A stretch of 11,596 nucleotides of DNA from an uncultured Clostridium sp. (GCA_947246775.1 CAMXTM010000035.1:1-11596), one strand, 5' to 3'; shown: positions 1 to 7,331, counted from the stretch's first letter. The notes: a model not told the origin generated them from the letters alone. Made by a program: numbers and translations.

Positions 1-1281
1 GAAATTCCAGTTGATGAAATTGGATTTATTACGATGCATTTGCTCAGTGCTAAAATTTGGTTTTCAGATGATGGCACAATGCTTTATGATAAAAATAGCA
101 GTGTGAGAGAGCTTGTAAAGAATATGATTACCCTTGTAGAGCAGGAATTGGGGATTTCGTTAAAAGAGAACGAGGAGCTTTATGAGGATTTAGTACAACA
201 TATTCTTCCTGCAATAAGCCGTTTGTCTATGAATGTGTATATTAAAAATGCACAATTACAAGTCATAAAAGAAAGCTACAAAGATATTTTTAATGCAACA
301 GCAAAAGCCTGTGAATTGCTCAAAAAGGAAATTTCTGTAAAAGAAGTTCCAGAAACGGAAATTGCTTTTATTGCGATGCACTTTGGTGCAGCCGTAGAAA
401 AGTTACATTCCAAACAAAAACAGTTTTGTATTGCTGTAGTATGTCCAACGGGCATGGGTACTTCTCGTATGTTAGCAGCGAATTTAAAAAAAGAGTTTTA
501 TAATAATTTAGAAATTTGCTGTATTTTGTCTGCATTACATATTGACACACAAAAGCTCGCAGAAGAAGGGATTGATTTTATTGTTTCTACTGTTGAGCTG
601 GATGTAGATTATACTTATGCTTGTGTCAGCCCTATCTTGACAGAGCAAGACAAATTGCTTTTAGAAGACGTAATGGAAAAAGCACAAAAAACAAAAGCGA
701 TGAAACCAACGGCTGTAAAAAATGCAAACACCGCAAAATGTGCAACAAAACAAGATATTATATATATGACAAATATAGGAATAGAAATAATACAATTACT
801 AGACAATTTGCGGTTTTTGATGATACAGCGAACGGCTGACCCTTGGGAGATTCTTCCTTTGGCTGGCAGAATGTTTACTAAAGAAAAAGAAAAAGCAGAT
901 AGTGTTGTACTTGCCTTGCAAGAAAGAGAAATCAAGGCAGAAACCTATATTTCCAGTTTAGAAATTATGCTTTTTCACTGCAAAACAAAAGCGGTCAATC
1001 ATTGTCGGTTTGGCTATATTGGTTTGAGAGAGCCTTTTTGCCGAAAAGATGGCACAGGGTGGGTAAAAGGTGCGGTAGTTATGTTGACTCCTGAAGATGG
1101 TACAACAATTTGTATTGATGTAATGAGTACAATTAGTGGGGCGCTGATTGAAAGTGAAGAACTGATTACTTATTTGCACCGTGTCGACCAAGAAGCATTT
1201 GTTGTAACATTAGAACGTTATTTGGGACAGTATTATGAAAAAGCCTTTTATACTCTGCATCAACCTAAAAAAATTTTATAA
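1..1281 (+). CDS. mtlR: MtlR-type PRD transcriptional activator of mannitol genes (5' end missing)
   Basis: The reading frame is open from base 1, so the N-terminal helix-turn-helix and most of PRD1 lie outside the window. The first bases encode the end of a PRD with the typical FITMHL motif (His at 37-39). A second PRD follows, with its two conserved histidines visible: LVQHILPAISRL (His at 199-201) and FIAMHFGAA (His at 379-381). Next is an EIIB-like domain with a P-loop-like VCPTGMGTSR motif (Cys at 442-444), then an EIIA-like domain at about 760-1260 with a candidate phospho-His at 976-978 in MLFHCK. This PRD-PRD-EIIB-EIIA order is that of MtlR. In Firmicutes such proteins activate mannitol operons; HPr phosphorylates PRD2 and the mannitol-specific EII proteins phosphorylate the EIIB-like cysteine. 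mtlA starts 15 bases downstream, which supports the mannitol assignment over other PRD regulators (LicR, ManR). The target operator is not identified here. Confidence 0.88.
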   Translation, partial: EIPVDEIGFITMHLLSAKIWFSDDGTMLYDKNSSVRELVKNMITLVEQELGISLKENEELYEDLVQHILPAISRLSMNVYIKNAQLQVIKESYKDIFNATAKACELLKKEISVKEVPETEIAFIAMHFGAAVEKLHSKQKQFCIAVVCPTGMGTSRMLAANLKKEFYNNLEICCILSALHIDTQKLAEEGIDFIVSTVELDVDYTYACVSPILTEQDKLLLEDVMEKAQKTKAMKPTAVKNANTAKCATKQDIIYMTNIGIEIIQLLDNLRFLMIQRTADPWEILPLAGRMFTKEKEKADSVVLALQEREIKAETYISSLEIMLFHCKTKAVNHCRFGYIGLREPFCRKDGTGWVKGAVVMLTPEDGTTICIDVMSTISGALIESEELITYLHRVDQEAFVVTLERYLGQYYEKAFYTLHQPKKIL

Positions 1282-1282
1282 A

Positions 1283-1291
1283 AGAGGAGAG
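1283..1291 (+). promoter_or_regulatory. Ribosome binding site of mtlA
   Basis: A purine run, AAGAGGAGAG, lies just after the mtlR stop codon and a few bases before the mtlA ATG. It fixes the mtlA start. It also shows that mtlR and mtlA are close enough to be translated from one message, with no room for a separate promoter between them. Confidence 0.8.
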
Positions 1292-1296
1292 ATATT

Positions 1297-3183
1297 ATGA
1301 AAACTGCAGTCCAAAAGTTTGGTAAGTTTTTAAGTGCAATGGTTATGCCTAATATCGGTGCATTCATTGCTTGGGGTCTTATCACAGCATTATTTATTGA
1401 CGCTGGTTGGCTTCCTAATGAACAACTAGCAAGTATACAAACACCTATGCTTACTTATTTGTTGCCTATTCTGATTGCATATCAAGGTGGTAAAATGGTA
1501 GGTGGCGATAGAGGTGCTGTTATGGCAGCAATTGCAACAGTTGGTGTTATTTGTGGTACAGATGCGAAAATGCTCATCGGTGGTATGTTAATGGGTCCAT
1601 TCGCTGGTTTAGTAATTAAGAAATTTGACCAAGCAGTAGAGGGAAAAATTCCTGCTGGTTTTGAAATGCTTATCAATAACTTTTCTGTTGGTATTATTGG
1701 TATGATATTAGCAATCTTTGGTTACTATGTAATCGGTCCTGTTATGGCAGGTGTATTAGCATTCTTATCAGCAGGCGTTGAAATTTTGATTGCTCATAAA
1801 TTACTTCCATTGGTTGGTATCTTTATTGAGCCTGCAAAAGTATTGTTCTTGAACAATGCCATCAACCATGGTATTTTTACACCAATTGGTACAGAGCAAG
1901 CATTGGAAACAGGAAAGTCTATTATGTATATGATTGAAGCAAATCCTGGTCCTGGTTTGGGTGTATTGATTGCTTATTGGTTATTCTCAAAAGACAAAAC
2001 AACAAAATCTTCTGCACCTGGTGCAATCATTATCCACTTTTTAGGTGGTATTCATGAAATCTATTTCCCATATGTTCTCATGAATCCAGTTGTATTGATT
2101 GCTCCTATCTGTGCATCAATTGTAGCAATTTTGTTTTACTCTTTGATGGGTGCAGGTTTGGTAGGTCCATCTTCTCCAGGTTCTATTATCGCTTTTATGG
2201 CAGTTGCACCAAAAGGAGAACAAATCACAGTCTTACTTGGCGTATTGATTGCAGCAGCAGTATCATTTTTGGTAGCTTCCCCTATCATCAAAATGTCTGG
2301 TGCTAAAAACTTGGAAGAAGCGACATCTCAAATGCAAAGTATGAAAGCACAAGCAAAAGGCACAGCTCCAGCAGCTCCAGTAAATACTGGAAGTATTCCT
2401 GGTGTAGTAAAGAAAATTGTATTTTCTTGTGATGCTGGTATGGGTTCTAGCGCAATGGGTGCTACAAAATTTAGAAATAGAATTAAACCTTTGAACTTAG
2501 GTATTACAGTTATCAATACATCAGTTGACAACGTACCTGCTGATGCAGACATCGTTGTATGTCAGGAAGTATTGCAAGAAAGAGCAAGAGCTTCAGGACC
2601 ACAAGCACATATTATTACAATCGGTAACTTCTTGGCTGACCCTAATTTAGATGCTCTTTATAAAACATTAGAGGATAGAGCAAATGGCGGTGGAGCTGCT
2701 CCAGCACCAGCACCAGCAGCTCCAGAACCTGCTCCAGTAGAAGAGCCAGCAAAACCAGCTAAAACAGATGTTATTATTAAAGAGGGTATCAAAACAGGTT
2801 TGCCTAGTGTAACAAAAGAAGAAGCAATTCAAGCGGCAGGCGAATTGTTGCATAAATTAGGATATGTAAATGAAAGCTATATCCCAGCAATGCAAGAAAG
2901 AGAAAGAACAGTTAGTACATACATGGGACTTGGCGTAGCAATTCCTCATGGTACTGCTGAAGCAAAAGGCGAAGTTAAGAAAACAGGTATCGTTATGTTG
3001 CAATATCCAGATGGTGTATCTTTTGGAGAGGAAAAAGCATATTTAGTATTTGGTATTGCAGGTATTGGTGACGAACACCTTGACCTTTTAGCAAAAATTG
3101 GTGGAATTATTGAAGAAGAATCACAATTAGAAAAATTAAAAACAGTAACAAGTCCAGAAGAAGTTTTGGCTATGTTCCAATAA
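1297..3183 (+). CDS. mtlA: PTS mannitol transporter, fused EIICBA
   Basis: This 628-aa membrane permease takes up mannitol and phosphorylates it to mannitol-1-phosphate. Residues 1 to about 335 are the hydrophobic IIC channel, with the conserved GGIHEIYFPY motif (His253, Glu254). An Ala/Pro-containing hinge leads to IIB at about 370-460, whose phospho-cysteine is Cys378 in CDAGMGSSAMG. A second, strongly Pro/Ala-rich linker (464-489) precedes IIA at about 490-628, with the phospho-histidine His551 in VAIPHGTAEAK. Length and domain order match E. coli MtlA (637 aa), unlike the many Firmicutes that carry IIA as a separate mtlF gene. All catalytic residues are present, so it should be functional. 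The start is set by AGAGGAG at about 1284-1290, and the gene follows mtlR after a 15-base gap. A strong terminator follows at once, so mtlR-mtlA probably form one transcript end. Confidence 0.97.
   Translation: MKTAVQKFGKFLSAMVMPNIGAFIAWGLITALFIDAGWLPNEQLASIQTPMLTYLLPILIAYQGGKMVGGDRGAVMAAIATVGVICGTDAKMLIGGMLMGPFAGLVIKKFDQAVEGKIPAGFEMLINNFSVGIIGMILAIFGYYVIGPVMAGVLAFLSAGVEILIAHKLLPLVGIFIEPAKVLFLNNAINHGIFTPIGTEQALETGKSIMYMIEANPGPGLGVLIAYWLFSKDKTTKSSAPGAIIIHFLGGIHEIYFPYVLMNPVVLIAPICASIVAILFYSLMGAGLVGPSSPGSIIAFMAVAPKGEQITVLLGVLIAAAVSFLVASPIIKMSGAKNLEEATSQMQSMKAQAKGTAPAAPVNTGSIPGVVKKIVFSCDAGMGSSAMGATKFRNRIKPLNLGITVINTSVDNVPADADIVVCQEVLQERARASGPQAHIITIGNFLADPNLDALYKTLEDRANGGGAAPAPAPAAPEPAPVEEPAKPAKTDVIIKEGIKTGLPSVTKEEAIQAAGELLHKLGYVNESYIPAMQERERTVSTYMGLGVAIPHGTAEAKGEVKKTGIVMLQYPDGVSFGEEKAYLVFGIAGIGDEHLDLLAKIGGIIEEESQLEKLKTVTSPEEVLAMFQ
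2686..2763 (+). repeat. Pro/Ala-rich linker coding repeat between IIB and IIA of MtlA
   Basis: The DNA is a run of CCA/GCA/GCT codons giving an in-frame GGG-AAPAPAPAAPEPAPVEE-type hinge of about 26 residues. Such Ala/Pro linkers are common between PTS domains and let the IIA domain swing between HPr and IIB. The low-complexity codon repeat could change length between strains without breaking the frame when whole codons are gained or lost. Confidence 0.75.
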
Positions 3184-3194
3184 TGTAGTTATTG

Positions 3195-3227
3195 CCCCAC
3201 TTTCTTTTGAGGAAGTGGGGATTTTTT
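3195..3227 (+). terminator. Rho-independent terminator after mtlA
   Basis: CCCCACTTTC pairs with GGAAGTGGGG in a 10-bp stem with one G-T pair. The loop is TTTTGA, and six T follow after a single A. It starts 12 bases after the mtlA stop. The GC-rich base and U-run make it a strong intrinsic terminator, so mtlD probably needs either readthrough or its own promoter. Confidence 0.9.
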
Positions 3228-3243
3228 AAAAAAATTGAGGTCG

Positions 3244-3272
3244 TTGTCTCAAGATTTTCATTACTTTAGAAT
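3244..3272 (+). promoter_or_regulatory. Candidate promoter for mtlD
   Basis: TTGTCT (3244-3249) and TAGAAT (3267-3272) are separated by exactly 17 bases, giving 4/6 and 5/6 matches to the sigma-A consensus. The pair lies just downstream of the mtlA terminator and about 30 bases before mtlD. A short inverted repeat, TTGAG (3235-3239) with CTCAA (3248-3252), overlaps the -35 element and could be part of an operator. The promoter is inferred from pattern only; A/T-rich DNA gives such matches by chance. Confidence 0.42.
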
Positions 3273-3302
3273 ATTTTTAAAATAAAAGAGGAGGAAACAC
3301 AC

Positions 3303-4451
3303 ATGAAAAAAGCAATACAATTTGGTGCAGGTAATATTGGTAGGGGCTTTATTGGTGCATTATTAGCAGGAGCAGGTTATCATGTCGTATTTGCCGATGT
3401 CAACAAAGATATGATTAACAAAATTAACGAGGACAAAACATATACTGTTCATATTATGGACGTAGAATGTACTGATTTAAAAATTGAAAACATTTCTGGT
3501 GTAGATTCTACAACAGATGCTGTATTAGATGAAATCAAAGAAGCAGAAGTAATTACAACAGCAGTTGGTTTAACAATATTGCCACGTATTGCACCAACTA
3601 TCGCAAAAGGTATTACAATGCGTCAACAAGCAGGTTCTGAAAGCTATTTAAATATTATTGCTTGTGAAAATGCAATTAAAGCAAGTTCTCAATTAAAAGA
3701 ACATGTATATGGTCAATTAGATGATGCTGCAAAAGCATATGCTGATAAATATGTTGGTTTCCCAGATTGCTCTGTAGATAGAATTGTACCACCTGTAAGG
3801 AGTGAAAATCCTGTTGATGTTGTAGTAGAAAACTACTATGAGTGGAATGTAGAGCAAGCATCTTTTAAAGGTGAAATTCCACAAATAAAAGGTATGAACT
3901 TAGCTGATAATTTAATGGCTTATATTGAAAGAAAATTGTTTACATTAAATACAGGACATTGCATTACTTCTTATTTAGGCTATTTGAAAAAATATGGTAC
4001 AATAGACGAAAGTATTGCTGATGCAAAAATTTATGAAACAGTAAAAGCAGCTATGACAGAAAGTGGTAATGGTTTAATTAAAAAACATGGCTTTGATGCA
4101 GAAGCACATATGAAATATATTGATAAAATCATTGGACGTTTTAAAAACCCATATTTGAAAGATGATGTAGCAAGAGTTGGTAGAGAACCATTGAGAAAAC
4201 TTAGTGCAACAGATAGACTTGTAAAACCACTGATGACAGCAGTTGGCTATGGTTTGCCAGTAGACCATATTATTACAGGTATTGGCGCAGCATTGCACTA
4301 TGATAACAAAGAAGATAAACAGAGTGTAGAGTTACAAGAAAAAATTGCAAAGATGGGTGTAAGAGATGCTATGGCAGAAATTTCTGGCATATCTGACAAA
4401 GATTTATTGGATAAGATAGAGAAATCTTATCAAGATGTTATAAATTTCTAA
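3303..4451 (+). CDS. mtlD: Mannitol-1-phosphate 5-dehydrogenase
   Basis: This 382-aa cytosolic enzyme oxidises mannitol-1-phosphate to fructose-6-phosphate with NAD+, feeding the product of MtlA into glycolysis. The N-terminus carries the nucleotide-binding signature FGAGNIGRGF. The polyol-specific long-chain dehydrogenase active-site pattern K-x4-N-x2-H is present as KLFTLNTGH (Lys211, Asn216, His219), followed by CITSYLGYLKKYG as in MtlD proteins. The length equals that of E. coli MtlD. AGAGGAGG at about 3287-3294 gives an 8-base spacing to the ATG and decides the start. A terminator separates it from mtlA, and an A/T-rich 119-base gap separates it from ptsH. Confidence 0.97.
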   Translation: MKKAIQFGAGNIGRGFIGALLAGAGYHVVFADVNKDMINKINEDKTYTVHIMDVECTDLKIENISGVDSTTDAVLDEIKEAEVITTAVGLTILPRIAPTIAKGITMRQQAGSESYLNIIACENAIKASSQLKEHVYGQLDDAAKAYADKYVGFPDCSVDRIVPPVRSENPVDVVVENYYEWNVEQASFKGEIPQIKGMNLADNLMAYIERKLFTLNTGHCITSYLGYLKKYGTIDESIADAKIYETVKAAMTESGNGLIKKHGFDAEAHMKYIDKIIGRFKNPYLKDDVARVGREPLRKLSATDRLVKPLMTAVGYGLPVDHIITGIGAALHYDNKEDKQSVELQEKIAKMGVRDAMAEISGISDKDLLDKIEKSYQDVINF

Positions 4452-4455
4452 AATT

Positions 4456-4476
4456 AACAAAATATTTTTGTTTTTT
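4456..4476 (+). terminator. Weak A/T-rich terminator candidate after mtlD
   Basis: AACAAAA (4456-4462) can pair with TTTTGTT (4466-4472) around a 3-base loop, and several more T follow. The stem has a single G-C pair, so it would be unstable. It sits in the expected place, four bases after the mtlD stop, but termination here would be inefficient at best. Confidence 0.3.
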
Positions 4477-4477
4477 C

Positions 4478-4507
4478 TTTTCAAAATCATATAAAATAGT
4501 GTATAAT
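4478..4507 (+). promoter_or_regulatory. Candidate promoter for ptsH(-ptsI)
   Basis: A perfect -10 hexamer, TATAAT, lies at 4502-4507. TTTTCA at 4478-4483 is a 4/6 match to the -35 consensus with an 18-base spacer. The start point would be near 4514, about 57 bases before the HPr start codon. A 17-bp imperfect dyad, TGTGTAATATTGACACA (4515-4531), lies right at the predicted start point and could be an operator. This would give the general PTS genes expression independent of mannitol. Confidence 0.5.
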
Positions 4508-4570
4508 ATGGGTATGTGTAATATTGACACAAAAAATTAATTTTTAACAAGAGAAGGAGAGAAAAAAATT

Positions 4571-4831
4571 ATGGTATCTAAAAAAGTAACATTAACAAAC
4601 AAAACAGGTTTACATGCTCGTCCAGCTTCCAATTTGGTAGCATTTGTAAAAAAATTCCAAAGCACAGTAACCATTATCAATGGTGAAAAGAAAGCAAACG
4701 CTGCAAGTATCATTAATGTTTTAACATTGGGTGCAAAACAAGGTACAGAATTAGAAATCGTTGCTGATGGTGCTGATGAAGCAGTAGCAGTTGAAGAAAT
4801 TGCAAAATATATTGCTGACTTAAAAGAGTGA
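4571..4831 (+). CDS. ptsH: Phosphocarrier protein HPr
   Basis: This 86-aa protein carries phosphate from Enzyme I to the sugar-specific IIA domains, including that of MtlA. The active site GLHARPAS places the phospho-histidine at residue 15, and Ser46 lies in ANAASIINVLTLG, at the position phosphorylated by HPr kinase/phosphorylase in Firmicutes. It should therefore serve both transport and CcpA-type catabolite control. The length is normal for HPr. AAGGAGAG at about 4554-4561 lies 9-11 bases before the ATG. The gene ends in two consecutive in-frame stops (TGA TAA). It is followed by a long stem-loop and then ptsI. Confidence 0.97.
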   Translation: MVSKKVTLTNKTGLHARPASNLVAFVKKFQSTVTIINGEKKANAASIINVLTLGAKQGTELEIVADGADEAVAVEEIAKYIADLKE

Positions 4832-4840
4832 TAAAATGTG

Positions 4841-4874
4841 CTACTAACTCATGAATTTGTTCATGAGTTAGTAG
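4841..4874 (+). repeat. Perfect 15-bp inverted repeat (stem-loop) between ptsH and ptsI
   Basis: CTACTAACTCATGAA (4841-4855) is followed by the loop TTTG (4856-4859) and its exact complement TTCATGAGTTAGTAG (4860-4874). No T-run follows on either strand, so it is not a standard intrinsic terminator. It begins nine bases after the HPr stop codon. In a ptsH-ptsI transcript it would form a stable intercistronic hairpin. It could protect the 3' end of an HPr-only mRNA, act as a processing site, or partly attenuate ptsI, any of which would give more HPr than EI. The structure is directly visible; its role is inferred. Confidence 0.85.
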
Positions 4875-4928
4875 TAATTAATACACAAATATTTGAGTTC
4901 TTACAAAGGAAAGGAGAAGGCGTATAAT

Positions 4929-6629
4929 ATGAAAACAATTTCTGTAGCAAAAGCTGCTTCAAAAGGTATTGTAATGGGGAAAGCATTTATTGTAGTACAA
5001 CAAAATTTGGAAGCAGACAAAAAATTAATTCGTGAAAGCGATAAAGAAATTGAAGTAAAAAAATTTGAAAAAGCTGTAAAAGATACTGTAGCAGATTTGC
5101 AAGTATTAGCAAAAGATAATGAAATATTTGCAGCTCATATGGACGTTGCAAGTGACCCTGACCTTCATGACTCTGTGTTAGATAAAATCAATGGAGAGCT
5201 TAAAAATGCGCAGTTAGCTTTGGAAGAATATATTGCAGCAACGGTAGAGATGTTTGAAAACCTTGATGATGAATATTTAAGAGAACGTGCTGCTGACATG
5301 AAAGATGTTGGTAAAAGAATTATGTGCCATTTAAAAGGCATTAGAAGCAATCCTTTTGAGGGCATCAATGAAGAAACCATTGTTGTAGCAGAAGATTTAG
5401 CACCATCTGATACAGCAAATATGGACTTTACATTTGTAAAAGGTTTTATTACAGAAGGCGGCGGTGTAACAAGCCACGTTGCTATTATGGCAAGAAATAG
5501 AGAAATTCCTGCAATTGTTGGTGTAGCTGGATTTAGGGGAGAAGTTACAAATAATGATTATTTAATATTAGATGCTTTGGGAGCAAAAATCATTATCAAT
5601 CCAGATGAACATACAAAACAAGAGTACATCAAAAAAGCACAAGAATATAAAGATATGAAAGCAAAATTAGAAAGCATGAATGGTTTGCCTGCTACAACAG
5701 TAGATGGTAGAACAGTAGAATTGTTTGCTAATATTGGTAATATTCCAGATGCGGAAAATGCTGTTGCAAAAGGTGCTGAAGGTGTTGGCTTGTTCCGTAG
5801 TGAATTTTTGTATATGGAAAATACAAAATTCCCAACAGAAGAAGAACAATTTGCAGTATATAAAGCTGCTGTTGAAACACTGAAAAAACCTGTTATTATC
5901 AGAACACTTGACATTGGCGGTGACAAAGAACTTTCTTACTACAAATTTGATACAGAAGAAAATCCATTTTTAGGTTGGAGAGCAATCCGTATTTCCTTGG
6001 ATTTAAAAGATGTATTTAAAACACAGTTAAGAGCATTGTTGCGTGCAAGTGCATATGGCGATATTAGAATTATGTACCCAATGATTATTTCTGTTGAAGA
6101 ATTTTTGGCTGCAAATGAGATATTAGAAGAATGTAAACAAGAACTGAGAAGAGATTCTGTACCATTTAACAATAGTATTCAAACAGGTATTATGATTGAG
6201 ACACCTGCTAGTGTAATGTGTTCAGATGACTTAGCAAGAGAAGTTGACTTCTTCAGTATTGGTACAAACGACTTAACACAATATTTGTTAGCTGTAGATA
6301 GAGGAAATCAAAAAATTGCAAAAATGTACAATTCATTCCACCCAGCAGTAATGCGTGCTATCAATAAAGTAATTGAGTCAGGACATAAATATGGTAAAAT
6401 CGTAGGTATGTGCGGCGAATTTGCAAGTGATGAAAAAGCATTACCAGTGCTTTTGGGTATGGGATTAGATGAATTTAGTATGACAGCAACAGAAATTGCT
6501 TCTACAAGATACAATGTACGTAACTTGAACTACAAAGAATGTCAAAAATTGGCAAAAGAGATTTGTATTCAAAGTACAATATCAGAAGTAATGGATTTGA
6601 TAAATAACTTTATGAATAAAGATAAATAA
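4929..6629 (+). CDS. ptsI: PTS Enzyme I (phosphoenolpyruvate-protein phosphotransferase)
   Basis: This 566-aa cytosolic enzyme autophosphorylates with PEP and passes the phosphate to HPr. The N-terminal part is the HPr-binding and swivelling phosphohistidine region, with the catalytic His183 in GGGVTSHVAIMAR. The C-terminal PEP-binding barrel shows GLFRSEFLYM, the loop IIRTLDIGGDKE, the EI signature DFFSIGTNDLTQYLLAVDRGN (shown in part) and the catalytic Cys495 in GMCGEFASDE. The length agrees with B. subtilis and E. coli EI. The ATG at 4929 is chosen because MKTISVAKAASKGI aligns with EI N-termini and AAAGGAGAAGG at about 4910-4920 precedes it; an in-frame TTG 36 bases upstream has no comparable site. 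Oddly, the residue before TSH is Val where E. coli EI has Arg. Confidence 0.97.
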   Translation: MKTISVAKAASKGIVMGKAFIVVQQNLEADKKLIRESDKEIEVKKFEKAVKDTVADLQVLAKDNEIFAAHMDVASDPDLHDSVLDKINGELKNAQLALEEYIAATVEMFENLDDEYLRERAADMKDVGKRIMCHLKGIRSNPFEGINEETIVVAEDLAPSDTANMDFTFVKGFITEGGGVTSHVAIMARNREIPAIVGVAGFRGEVTNNDYLILDALGAKIIINPDEHTKQEYIKKAQEYKDMKAKLESMNGLPATTVDGRTVELFANIGNIPDAENAVAKGAEGVGLFRSEFLYMENTKFPTEEEQFAVYKAAVETLKKPVIIRTLDIGGDKELSYYKFDTEENPFLGWRAIRISLDLKDVFKTQLRALLRASAYGDIRIMYPMIISVEEFLAANEILEECKQELRRDSVPFNNSIQTGIMIETPASVMCSDDLAREVDFFSIGTNDLTQYLLAVDRGNQKIAKMYNSFHPAVMRAINKVIESGHKYGKIVGMCGEFASDEKALPVLLGMGLDEFSMTATEIASTRYNVRNLNYKECQKLAKEICIQSTISEVMDLINNFMNKDK

Positions 6630-6634
6630 GATAG

Positions 6635-6665
6635 AAAAGGGCGTTGAGCAATCAACGTCCTTTTT
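6635..6665 (+). terminator. Bidirectional terminator at the ptsI / 219-aa gene junction
   Basis: AAAAGGGCGTTGA (6635-6647) pairs with TCAACGTCCTTTT (6652-6664) in 13 bp with one G-T pair. It is closed by a GCAA tetraloop, a stable GNRA type, and ends in TTTTT. Because the left arm begins with AAAA, the minus strand reads into a T-run too. It can therefore terminate both ptsI and the convergent minus-strand gene whose stop lies at 6672. Confidence 0.9.
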
Positions 6666-6671
6666 GTGTGT

Positions 6672-7331
6672 TTAAGCGTTAGCCTTTTCTGCTAAAAGTG
6701 CATCTAATTTATCTTTTACTGCTTGTTTTGCGATGGCGTCCATTTGGTCTACTGTTTTTGGTCCACCAGACGCAGCTAAGGCATAAGGGTCATTTAAGGC
6801 AACATGACTATCGGTAAGCATCGCATAAAGCTGATGATGTGTCCACTGTCTTTCCTTTGTTGGCATACTAGGGTCAAAGTAGTCTGACCAATCACATAAA
6901 TATTTTCCAGAAATAAAAGCTAAACTGTTGATTGGAGCAGAAACTGCTTCATCATAAGCATCAGCATAGTAATCTTTGATGGTATTTTCTTGTTCAATGA
7001 GTTGCCCGATATAGCTTTCAAAATAAGTTTTGCGAGCAATAGAGCCATCAGGGTCAATTTCAAAGTAAGGATTGACTTCTAATTGCGTTTGATTTTCAGC
7101 TTGCCATTGTTTGAGTTGCGCCATAAAATCCTCTTTTGTAACAGTGCTAAGTTTTGCTGCTACTTTGTCTGCCATTGCTTCTAAATTAGCATTTTGTCCT
7201 TCTTGGGAGAGTGTCACACGGTCACTATTGGCTTGTGATGTCGTTTCTCCTGTTTTTTCTTCAGATTTGGCAAAGTGAGCAGTATGAAGTGTAGATATTC
7301 GACGATTTACGTTGTTAAATGTCACGTCCAT
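6672..7331 (-). CDS. Uncharacterised soluble 219-aa protein
   Basis: I do not recognise the family. The protein begins MDVTFNNVNRR and has no signal peptide or membrane segment. At about residues 36-44 it has SDRVTLSQEG, a short pattern resembling the D-x-V-x-L-S stretch near the start of FlgM-like and other flagella-associated small proteins; this is too short to assign a function. The middle, at about 60-150, looks helical and acidic, with many Gln, Glu and Tyr. A Trp/His-containing block (WSDYFDPSMP, RQWTHHQLYAML) is followed by an Ala/Lys/Asp-rich C-terminal helix ending LLAEKANA. AAAAAGGAGG (7339-7348 on the complement), 7 bases from the ATG, gives strong support for the start and for it being a real gene. 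It has its own promoter candidate and shares a terminator with ptsI, so it is probably monocistronic. Confidence 0.8.
   Translation of the reverse strand: MDVTFNNVNRRISTLHTAHFAKSEEKTGETTSQANSDRVTLSQEGQNANLEAMADKVAAKLSTVTKEDFMAQLKQWQAENQTQLEVNPYFEIDPDGSIARKTYFESYIGQLIEQENTIKDYYADAYDEAVSAPINSLAFISGKYLCDWSDYFDPSMPTKERQWTHHQLYAMLTDSHVALNDPYALAASGGPKTVDQMDAIAKQAVKDKLDALLAEKANA

Noticed and set aside
4524..4529. Perfect TTGACA -35 box upstream of ptsH
   Set aside because: No -10-like hexamer lies 16-18 bases downstream; that place is TAACAAGAGA next to the ribosome site. The upstream TATAAT at 4502 is the better promoter element.
4860..4874. ptsH-ptsI hairpin as an intrinsic terminator
   Set aside because: No U-tract follows the stem on either strand, so standard intrinsic termination is not supported. 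It is kept as an intercistronic stem-loop.
4893..4928. In-frame TTG start that would add 12 residues to Enzyme I
   Set aside because: No ribosome site precedes it, the extra residues do not look like an EI N-terminus, and the ATG at 4929 has a strong AAAGGAGAAGG site and the expected MKTISVAKA start.
4923..4928. Perfect TATAAT just before the ptsI ATG
   Set aside because: Transcription from it would start inside the coding region, after the start codon and ribosome site, so it cannot serve ptsI. It is probably chance in A/T-rich DNA.
5558..5926. 122-codon open frame on the minus strand inside ptsI
   Set aside because: It lies wholly within a strongly conserved gene, has no ribosome site or recognisable protein features, and is explained by the codon bias of the sense strand.
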